This document shows positions 9,093 through 16,600 of a stretch of DNA of 16,600 nt, one piece after another; the first letter of the stretch is position 1; each line of letters opens with the position of its first letter. A program made the translations under genes and the position numbers. The stretch is from Phoronis ovalis (Eukaryota; Phoronida; Phoronidae): assembly GCA_028565635.1 (NCBI GenBank), contig JAOXYB010023325.1, forward strand, positions 1-16,600, given 5' to 3'. The notes below the pieces were generated by a model. That model ran no database searches. It saw only the letters and a list, made by a program, of their open reading frames with translations, and was not told the DNA's origin.

Positions 9093-10921
9093 TTAATGTC
9101 CGCAAGCTCCAACATCTCTATTGCAAAGATGGCCGTCGCAGAAATACCATTGTTGACCTTGTTGATACTGGCACTGAACACTAGTATCAATGTATGGTCC
9201 TATGAGTTCTTGTTTAGCGCAACCACGGTGTAAAAATTTTCTGATTCCTGCAAAAAAGGGCAATAATTAAATAAACTGTATGTAGATAGAACTTGTTGGG
9301 GAACTGCGAGCACTGCTTGTTCCCTTTGCAAAGAAAAAAAATGCGAAAACGATAATGATAATTTCGTTTTCAAATTTATAAGATGCATCTACTATTTTTA
9401 GTGTAAAAATTTGTTGTCATTTGATAGTACTTGTGTTGGTATATAAAACTAACGATTTCTTAAAATGTTATGCCACATACTATAGGTAAATAAAAAAATA
9501 AACTTTAAACTGTTTAACATTTTACAAGCTTATAGTACCAGTGATGTAAAAAACTTGTAATTCAGCCTCTTTACAGTTTAGCAATAAAATCCTGCTTACC
9601 TCCGGTCTTGAAATCATAGATTATTTGGATGCGAATAAAACACTTTCCGCCCGGACAGTGCCACCGATCAACGTTATAATATTGATTGTAGTAGTCATCT
9701 AACTTGCAGTCCCTAAAACCACCCACAGCATTGGCGCCAAGTTCCACCGAACAACCGAAGCAACCAGGCTCTGAAATTAATTAAACACTATAGCATTCCC
9801 GGATAGTATTAGATGTGAAGTTCAAGTATAAACATTATAAGTACTTGTTCTGTGTATTATATTTTCAATATATGGTCCCACAATACGGCCGACTTCCAAA
9901 TCTCGATCAGTGGCAATGATTCTAATGAGATGAAACTGGGTAAAACTGGTAATTCTCGCATGATACCAAAAGACAATAAACATAATCATACATATCATGA
10001 TTCATTAATAACAGCGAGAGTATTTAGAGCGAAATTATGTGTTAACTTCGGATTTTAATTAGAATGTATATTTTCACACGTACCACCACTTTAATTTGGA
10101 TGACAGTGTCCCCCCTGGTACGGAATCAGTATCCCCCCGGGTACGGAATGCAGCTCTTGGTGTTCTTTTATGACACCATGTTGCGTGTAATTTTATTGTG
10201 GTGAGTAATTCGTGACAGTTTTTAGGACTCCTAACTCGACCCCTAAAAAAGATTTCCTGTTCGGAATCCAACTTACCTTGATTAAGAACTGGAGGACAGT
10301 CTTTAGGTACATACAAATCATATTCTCGGTTACAAGAATAAACATTAGCATCGTTATTGATTACGCATGGATTGCTACTTGCAAGTTTGAAATCCTTCTT
10401 AAGGGTTGCTCCGGCCCCGCAAGTCTTCACATCACTGGGACCAACTCCGTACAGGGTATGTATACAATGGTAAAATTTGCACAAATCGTGCGAGTCAGCA
10501 ATGTAATCTCCAACTTTGGTGCAACCTAAAAATGGTTTAATGAACAAAATCGTGCATTAGTTGTTTTTAAAAAGAAATTGGCATTGGAAACTCTTTTATG
10601 TCACAATTAATAGACGTTAGCTATAAAAAATATGTAAATCTTAGCGTAATATTTAGTAGTTAAAATTCAATTATTTAATTTCGAATTTAATCATTTTTAA
10701 GTTAAATCGTTAGATAATAAAAATTAACCCATTGTACAGATTATACATAATCAGAAATGTTCAATTTATGTAACTATACAATTGTCAGTGCACACATGAG
10801 TATATATATGTACAAGACATTTTATAGAAAAAGCTTTAAAAGAACACATCCATAACGTACATGCAACTGGTTCACCATAAACCCTGCTAATGAGTGCAAT
10901 AGCAACAAATATAGTAATCAT
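9093..10921 (-). CDS. Secreted CBM14 (peritrophin-type chitin-binding) plus LU (Ly6/uPAR) domain protein
   Basis: Four exons give an apparently intact protein of about 206-211 residues. Exon 10921-10876 encodes a signal peptide (MITIFVAIALISRVYG). Exon 10525-10277 carries a six-cysteine CBM14 domain with spacing C-x13-C-x4-C-x14-C-x17-C-x11-C (CTKVGDYIADSHDLC, KFYHC, NPCV). Exons 9770-9600 and 9247-9093 carry an LU domain: CFGC, FRDC, WHCPGGKCFIRI, KFLHRGCAKQE, VQC and the closing FCDGHLCN, then DVGACGH and TAA. All junctions are phase 1 and all acceptors are AG. CBM14 domains bind chitin; LU domains are three-finger, disulfide-rich extracellular modules. There is no C-terminal hydrophobic tail, so unlike many Ly6 proteins this one is predicted to be released. 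The first donor is ambiguous: GTACGT at 10860 would also keep phase and add EPVAC. Substrate and partner are unknown. Confidence 0.82.
10108..10151. repeat. Short direct repeat with C-runs in an intron
   Basis: Two adjacent units of about 22 bases share CCCCCC(T/G)GGTACGGAAT. They lie in the 9771-10276 intron, between the CBM14 and LU exons. The open frames crossing this intron on both strands are extensions of the 10277-10525 exon or its shadow and are not separate genes. Intron 10526-10875 holds only AT-rich sequence. Confidence 0.8.
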
Positions 10922-12665
10922 CTTCACAAATTTTTGTACTAAATTTTCACTTCTTTTGTTGAACTTGACCAACTAATATATGAAGATCCCGATATTCGTT
11001 CGACATATTTATATAGTTTTTTGTCGTTACCTAGGAAAAAGTGAAGAGAGGGCGAGAATTTACTCAATTTTTATATTATCATTAACGGCATATCATAAAC
11101 GATTGACACATTGAATATTTTTTTAAGATGAGCATGACCCAAACAAAAATTTAATAGGCGTAGCATGACTATTTATACGTACCTAATTAAAAAAAAATGT
11201 TTTTGCGGTATACATGATCATTTATATTTGCCGTCATTAAAAACTGTTTGTTGTTGTGGTATTACTATTTATATTTGCTTATTTAAAAGGTTGTTCTTAG
11301 TAATTACCTAGACAAAATTAATATAGAGGTTGAAAAATTTGAACTGACTCACTTTTTCCGGGTTCTTTACCGCAATTAATAAATGAATTATTATTTTAAA
11401 TAGGAATATAGATCTATACCTTATTTAAAGTGGCTACAATGTACCGCTCACCCAAAAGTTATTCATTCTTTACAGTTTAAATAGTTAAATTTAAAAAAGT
11501 CTAATAAGCAGCATGCATATAACATAAGGAGTATATACATGTAGATATTGATTTATCTGTCACATGATTATATAATCAGTAATAAGAGGTCCGACTGCGG
11601 CTAACGAGTGATTTTGAAGGTCATAACTGCTGAGGCATAACTAAGAAAATTTTGCAAAATTATGAAACACCGTGCTTTTTGTTTGAAATTAATTCATTTA
11701 TTGTGCCTGGTTACGACTTTGTACCTACAGGAAAATTAGGGTTTTACTTTTCTGAATCTTTTTTAAGTGTGTTTTACCCAAAAACCTTACAAATAAGAAA
11801 AACAATTTCATCATCTTCAAGTATTAAAAAAACACCTTTCCGAAAACGTTTAATTTTCTGGTATATGCTTTCATTTAGCTATTCGAGTTTGACACAGTTT
11901 ATGACTACCTACAATACCAGCCAGCTTAGGTGCAGGTTGATAATACATATTTTAGATATCACATTTAGGTATCAAGGTACAGGTATTGTGGTACTTGTAG
12001 ATTATTTATGAATGTTAACGGGACTTTGATGGGGAATGGGGGCGAATACCTTCAAACCAGGATGGGATGCAATTCTTTTAACAGCGGGTAATAGAAAATA
12101 AAATTATAGTTATCGTCATGGCTGTAAATACTTATTGTAGATGTCGAAGACCACACGCTGTTCGCTATGACAACATAATGTTTTTCCACTAAGTAATTAT
12201 TTTGGCAGTGTACGTGACAAACAAGCTGAAATAACAATGGATTTGACCGAGACAGTAATCTCGCTTCATTAAATAGGCCTACATTCGATTGTGTGAAAAC
12301 TTTGCCTATCGAGCACTTTCTCAAACTTAATAAATTCTTCACTGTAATGAAAATTTGGTAAAATGTATTTTTTTGACGAAATATTATTTTAAGACATAAA
12401 ATAATTTGGGGTTTTTCACCGTTTTCACTATATAAATCACTCCACAATTTACATTGTATACTTAGGAGAGAAAGGTAATCACATTTCTTAATTAGAGGTA
12501 TAAGTATCTTTATAAATCCTAACATTAATAACATATATAGACGAAGAGACACAACATTCCGTCTATAGATGAGCTTGCATTTTCAAATTGCACAAACAAA
12601 TTTAAATTAGACATCATACGAGAACTTAAGATTGCAATGACCAGATTTCAGTCAATTACAGGAAA
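10922..12665. other. Intergenic stretch, no supported gene
   Basis: About 1.7 kb lies between the CBM14-LU start and the end of the first VirK-like gene. It should hold the promoter of the former and the 3' untranslated region of the latter. Two open frames occur, 11652-12011 (plus) and 12052-12552 (minus, from a GTG). Neither has a recognisable motif, domain or signal peptide, and their residue content (many I, L, F, S, Y) is what AT-rich DNA gives by chance. I do not call them genes. Confidence 0.5.
11167..11310. repeat. Degenerate tandem repeat, period about 48 bp
   Basis: Three units start near 11167, 11215 and 11263 with (A/C)TATTTATA or CATTTATATTTG. An A-rich block (ATTAAAAA), a T/G-rich block (TGTTTTTG or TGTTGTTGTGGT) and GGTAT follow. 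The third unit is incomplete. Divergence between units is high. Confidence 0.6.
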
Positions 12666-13590
12666 TTAAAGGATCTCATAAAAATAAACGGATCCATTTT
12701 CAGACTGGTTGTCATGAAATGTACACACAAATATTTCATTATAGACAGGGACATAAGATGTCATGTATACATCAGATGCGGCAAAAACCACAGTGTCATT
12801 ACTGTAAACAGTTGTCATCACTATGTCGTAAACATGTCCACTGCCTTGATAGTTAGTTATCAATTTTTCAGAAGTAAACTGAAGTCTTTTTAAATCCCCA
12901 TTAGTCTCATAATCTGTAAAAACGAAATAATCTTTTATTTCCTTAAATACAAAATGAAATCTGCATAAAAAGCACTAGTTGAAAAATGAAAGCGCTACTT
13001 TGTCCTGTAATAGCAATAGGCATAGGAAACAAAAAAAATATCTAGATTTCAAGGTATAACTTTTTAATGTTTAAATATATTGCGCGCGCTGGTAAAAACA
13101 GGAAGCACATTAATTCTTTAAAGTGCATTGCGTACACGTCGTATTTCTCACTATGTGTACAATCACACAAACACACGCTGCACACGCACTTCTCACCCGG
13201 TGTTCAGTCAGGTCATCTTTTTTCCAGTCATCTCTAAATCTTTTGATTAAATACTGAAGCTATATAATTATAATGTTCTATTTATGAAGAAATGGAAGAA
13301 AGGATCTAACAGAGATGGAGATACGTGCTCGTAGTGACTTTTGCTTTTGTTTCAATTTGTTCAAACCCTAAGAACAATTATACTTCGTAAGCTTAAGCAT
13401 TACCACTGACATATCCACCTCCCATAGCGTTTACTCGAGGACCTTGAGAGCACTTTCCATACTCAACACTGAACCTGACACCTTTCCCGCTCAGTAATGC
13501 GGTGATCAACGCGTCATAATTTGGTAAAGAAGTTGGTCGTGGGTATGGAAAGGGTTGGCTGCGAAACACCACACTGTCACTAAAACGCAT
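12666..13590 (-). CDS. VirK-like domain protein, copy 1 (N-terminal exon not found)
   Basis: Two exons join in phase 1: 13579-13404 and 12913-12666 (stop TAA). The product contains LPNYDALITALLSGKGVRF, VEYGKC, AMGGGYVS, then FTSEKLI, SGHVYDIVMTTVYSNDTV, FVCTF and the closing GSVYFYEIL. This order resembles VirK (Pfam VirK family): a leading Y/FDxLxxAL.SGK helix, a KC motif, GG, an FS..LI strand, a G.VYDYV..VY.DG strand and a final GxVxFY. VirK proteins are small secreted bacterial proteins of unclear function, and I recall related domains in invertebrates. The 5' border is an AG acceptor before 13579 in phase 2. An ATG at 13590 would give a start without a signal peptide, so an upstream signal-peptide exon is more likely, but none was found up to 14985. 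Length (about 141 residues) fits a complete domain. Confidence 0.72.
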
Positions 13591-13670
13591 GCAGAAAAAT
13601 ATCGATTATATAACGGTATATACATAATCAAATAAGTTTATCAGGTTGATACTGTAATTCCCCCGAGAGG

Positions 13671-13990
13671 GGGTATATTTTTCACGCTTCTCAAAGCTTT
13701 ATTTACTACAGGTATACTTTTCTTGTTGGATTTTATAACAGGGTATATTTTCACGAAATATTCGTTTATTTCTTGGAGAACGAATTTACGACAGGTATGC
13801 AAAATTAAGGTTCGTAAATTTTACCAAATTTATCTACCACAAGGTATATAATTTACAAGTGAAATTTACACAGGATATCTATTTCGGGAGAGTTCTTTAC
13901 AACAGGGTATATTTTTCATGTTTTTTTCATTTACGACAGGGTATATTTTTGGTGACCTTTATTTACCACAGGTCAGGGTTATTTTACCCT
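13671..13990. repeat. Degenerate tandem array with GGTATATTT-like core
   Basis: At least eight units recur, with GG(T/A)TAT near 13672, 13711, 13742, 13794, 13843, 13873, 13905 and 13940. The last fades into GGTCAGGG near 13970. Units run about 30-52 bases and most begin after TTTACNACAG (N mostly A, G or C). So the pattern is TTTAC-ACAGGGTATATTTTT, then a variable spacer. It abuts the left end of the foldback element at 14009. Confidence 0.8.
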
Positions 13991-14008
13991 TGGGGTAATT
14001 CCATAATT

Positions 14009-14743
14009 ACTGTACGCCTGTTGTACGTAGCAGTATATACTACCTCATAGCAAAAGCTATACAATTAAATGTGGATGCATGTTCTCATCACATTCAGGTC
14101 TCTCAGCCAGTAATGATAATAAGCAAACCCGCGTACAGTAGTAGTGCACTCTCAGTCAACTCACCCGCCCGGGGAAAAACCCACCAAAATAGACAGGTCT
14201 TAATTAATTAACTGGAAACATTTCTGGCCTAAACGTCTAACACTCACGCTGTACATGTATAATTGATTCCAAAATTATAATTAATTCTGACAAAACCAAA
14301 ACAATTTTAAACAATTCGTGACGATTTGTCTTCTATCGGAAGATTTTATCAAAAAATAAATCAGTCTCTATTATCATCACCAGATGGCAGCATTTAATTA
14401 CTGGGATTAGTTTTCAGATGAAGTCTACTGATAGAAGATGAAACGTCATGTATTGTTATTTTTTTTTGGTTGTGTCAGAATTAAGTACAATTTTGGAATC
14501 AATTATACATGTACAGCGTGAGTGTTAGACGCCCATAGACCGGAAAGTTTCCTCTTAATTAAGACCTGTCTATGCTGGGTTCTCCTGGGCGGGTGTATTC
14601 TCTAATGTACTAAGCTACTGTATGCGGGTTTGCTTACTCACTACTAGCTAAAAGACCTACAGGATATGTGATGAGAACACACATCCACAGTATAGCTTTT
14701 TCTATGGAGTACTATATACTGCTACGCACAGCAGTCGTACAGT
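14009..14743. mobile_element. Foldback (long inverted-repeat) element, about 735 bp
   Basis: The left arm (about 14009-14360) and right arm (about 14405-14743) are inverted copies. Shared blocks, read inward, are ACTGTACG, GTAGCAGTATATA, TGTTCTCATCACAT, AAGCAAACCCGC, CACCCGCCC, AGACAGGTCTTAATTAA, GTCTAACACTCACGCTGTAC, ATAATTGATTCCAAAATT and CTTCTATC. The longest, CGTCTAACACTCACGCTGTACATGTATAATTGATTCCAAAATT, is given here only by its parts and is unbroken at 14238-14277 and its mirror. The loop is short (about 45 bases). The arms differ by many substitutions and small indels. No transposase is present, so it would be non-autonomous. Target-site duplications could not be identified. Confidence 0.85.
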
Positions 14744-14985
14744 AGCTACAGGTTCGATCTTGTTCAGAGGGCCTTTATGAGTATTACAGCCTGGCTACAG
14801 GAGCAGATACATTAATACATACACAAGGAGCGGAGGCTGGATCTGTAGCGCAATTTTGTGCATGTAATCTGGTGGACCCTGAAGCACCTGGTATCAATGC
14901 ATGCCAACGCATGATCTGTTTTGTTGCTTTTTGTGTTTTATTACTTTTTCACTGAAATACTACTTCTCTAAAAGAGCCGGAAAGG
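14744..14985. other. Spacer before the second VirK-like gene, nothing recognised
   Basis: The sequence between the foldback element and the stop codon at 14986 shows no gene. A frame starting with ATG at 14912 on the minus strand reads into this spacer but has no hydrophobic core, so it is not the missing signal-peptide exon of the first VirK-like gene. Confidence 0.4.
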
Positions 14986-16186
14986 TCAGGATTGCCTCCC
15001 CGAAATTGGGCAAACTGGGCTTTTGTTACTAAACACTGAGCAAGTGCCATTGTTTTGATAAAATATTTTTTTATATCCCAGTTGCCAGGTTACGCTAAAA
15101 CACATTCACGATATACTACCGGCAAGCTATGGTAAAGATAACATATTTTATTTTTTATTAATTTCTCTATCATTAGATTGTTTAAGATATTCTGATATCT
15201 TACCTTTTGTTTCGTTTGTCAAGTTGACAACTAAGATTTTCGATATTGGTGGTTAACAAACCGGCCGCCGTCATGAATGTCGCCTTAACCTTCACTGATG
15301 AATCAGAGTAAACCAACACTTCAACCAGGCGTTTGAGCAAACCTATAAGAAGTTTTGAAAAAACATGTAATTTTCAATAAAATGGTAACTCGTTATTATT
15401 TCATTTAGCTACTGTTACGAACGTGATATATTAAAGTTTTGACAAAAGGGATCCTAATTCTTTTAATACCAATCAAAGCAGTCACAAAACCCATGAAAAC
15501 GGCAATGAAGTAAAACTAGATTAACTGAGTGAATGGGACATATTGATAGGTTCCTCCTGACAATTTTTCCTGATAGCTGTATCAATTAATGCCCACTATC
15601 TGATTGACGAAGCTCAGAAGATCAAAAATGTAATTAAAACCACGTGCGTTTATTTGAAAAAAAATCTTTTTTGCTTTGATATATCTGTGCTACAACCAAT
15701 AAAAGAAGCATATAATTTAATTCTTATTACCAATGAAAGTAAACGTTAATTACTGAGCTAGTGTCTGCCATATCATTATCCCACACAGATATAGGAACAC
15801 ACATGCATAGGCTTACCACCGGTATTGTTTCGAATTAGTTGATCGTGACTGAAACCAAAATAAGCCTTTGGTCCAAATTTTGTGTCGTTAAAATATTCAA
15901 AGTTGTCAATATACCCTCCTAGGACGCCGATCTTGTTTGGAAAATCTTGAGATACATCACATGATGAAGGATAGATGACATACTTGACTGGAACTCCACC
16001 TCCCAGATACATGACCACGGTGTCAAATGTGGGTAAACGGTAATTATATGTCGCGGTTGTTTCCTTCCTATTTTTTCCATTGAGCGCTGTGAATCGAGAT
16101 TGGCTGCCGTATTGGCTGTGAACAAAAGTTAGACTCGTTGGTGGCAAATATATGAAATAGATTGTCATCCACTGCAAATAATTCAT
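14986..16186 (-). CDS. VirK-like domain protein, copy 2 (divergent)
   Basis: Three exons: 16186-15817, 15342-15204 and 15094-14986, with junction phases 1 and 2. The first encodes NYRLPTFDTVVMYLGGGV, YPSSCD, GVLGGYIDNFEYF, AYFGFSHDQLIRNNTG. The second encodes LLKRLVEVLVYSDSSVKVKA and LSCQLDKRNK. The third encodes SVTWQLGYKKIF, then a low-similarity tail to TGA. The order LP-FD, C, GG, FS..LI, VLVYSD, C, SV matches the first copy. The ATG at 16186 follows an in-frame stop and is the first possible start. An AG acceptor at 16115 (phase 2, like the first copy) would instead demand an upstream signal-peptide exon, perhaps beyond the window. The third exon is the least certain: its tail of about 25 residues past the domain end may not be real. 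The intron lies at a different domain position from that in copy 1. Confidence 0.65.
15343..15816. other. Intron of the second VirK-like gene, nothing recognised
   Basis: AT-rich intron with a GTAAGC donor at its upstream end and a TATAG acceptor at its downstream end (minus strand). No open frame, RNA gene or clear repeat was seen. Confidence 0.5.
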
Positions 16187-16600
16187 ATTTTAAGCTGAAA
16201 TGAAAACGACTGGAAAGCCGGACTGGAAAGAGGTGTTTATCAAAACAAGAGTCGAACTATAGTTCATGAAAATTGTTTGATTATAAATTAAGGGACTGGT
16301 CAGAAATTACCACGGGGGGGTTGGTGCAAACAGTGGGGGTCACGAATTTTTGTGCCAGGCAAAAGGGGGGGGGTCATGAATTTTTGAGCACCACGAAAGG
16401 GTGATTTTTTGGGCAGTGATTCTTGAAAAATACCTTTCTTGATTTTCACAAACTAGTAGGAAAAGAGACAGAGGATCCCTAAACAAGAACATTTAAAAAA
16501 ATAAAAACCACACATATAGCAGAAAGTCAACTTAATACCAAGTTACCCAGCAACTTAGAGAAATCAAATAGTATGAATGACAGTTCAGCTGAAAATGATA
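16187..16600. other. Upstream flank of the second VirK-like gene
   Basis: The minus strand was searched for a signal-peptide exon with a phase-2 donor to feed the acceptor at 16115, and none was seen. The only clear structure is the G-rich repeat at 16313-16400. Confidence 0.4.
16313..16400 (+). repeat. G-rich tandem units with TCA(C/T)GAATTTTTG
   Basis: Units share a run of 5-9 G followed by TCACGAATTTTTGTG or TCATGAATTTTTGAG, then a GCCAGGCAAAA or CACCACGAAA spacer and a further G-run. At least two full units and two partial ones are visible, each about 35-45 bases. The style is that of low-complexity invertebrate repeat families; the family name was not determined. Confidence 0.75.

Noticed and set aside
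10212-10529. Open frame of 105 codons on the plus strand
   Set aside because: It is the antisense shadow of the CBM14 exon, whose cysteine pattern and splice sites on the minus strand are clear.
11652-12011. Open frame of 119 codons on the plus strand
   Set aside because: No family resemblance, no signal peptide or convincing splice-site context; treated as chance.
12052-12552. Longest single open frame in the window (166 codons, minus strand)
   Set aside because: It starts at GTG, has no recognisable domain or motif, is rich in I/L/F/Y as AT-rich DNA gives by chance, and lies where the 3' untranslated region of the first VirK-like gene is expected.
14881-14925. Candidate signal-peptide exon for the first VirK-like gene (ATG near 14912, minus strand)
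   Set aside because: The translated start lacks a hydrophobic stretch and no phase-2 donor in a suitable place was seen.
1-16600. CRISPR arrays, bacterial operons, prophage or viral genes
   Set aside because: Exon-intron structure throughout, no evenly spaced repeats with unique spacers, no ribosome-binding-site pattern, and no recognisable viral or transposase protein.

Overview
The window is animal nuclear DNA, not bacterial or viral. It is AT-rich, most of it is non-coding, and every recognisable protein is split into short exons with GT/AG borders and matching phases. The protein families are an ionotropic glutamate receptor, a single CUB domain, a peritrophin-type chitin-binding domain fused to a Ly6/uPAR domain, and two VirK-like proteins. 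With the style of the repeats, this fits a marine invertebrate. A mollusc, perhaps a bivalve, is my best guess, but the sequence alone does not settle the phylum. Most long single-frame ORFs are chance. The genes were found by joining exons by eye, so they are models without transcript support.

Layout, left to right. Positions 1-4828 (minus strand) hold the 5' end of an ionotropic glutamate receptor of the AMPA/kainate type. Seven coding exons run from the start codon at 4828 down to 236 and encode about 307 residues: a signal peptide and most of the amino-terminal domain. The ligand-binding domain and channel lie beyond the left edge. Head to head with it, on the plus strand (5513-8051), is a small gene for signal peptide, one CUB domain and a hydrophobic, GPI-anchor-like tail. 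It carries at least one single-base frameshift, so it is a pseudogene or has sequence errors. Converging on it from 10921 to 9093 (minus) is an apparently intact four-exon gene for a secreted protein of about 206-211 residues that joins a CBM14 chitin-binding domain to an LU (Ly6/uPAR, three-finger) domain. Two VirK-like genes follow in tandem on the minus strand: one at 12666-13590 and a more divergent one at 14986-16186.

Between the genes are repeats. These include a foldback element of about 735 bp (14009-14743), a degenerate array built on a GGTATATTT-like core (13671-13990), a palindromic element in the first intron of the CUB gene (5904-6142), two related copies of a dispersed repeat in receptor introns, a 45-bp tandem duplication just before the CUB start codon, and G-rich tandem units near the right edge.

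Nothing shows that the five genes form one pathway. The four on the right share one feature: each encodes, or probably encodes, a small secreted or surface protein (CUB, CBM14-LU, two VirK-like), some cysteine-rich. Such families often expand in invertebrate mucosal, shell-matrix or immune repertoires. The most unusual content is the CBM14-LU fusion and the pair of animal VirK-like genes, a family best known from bacteria.
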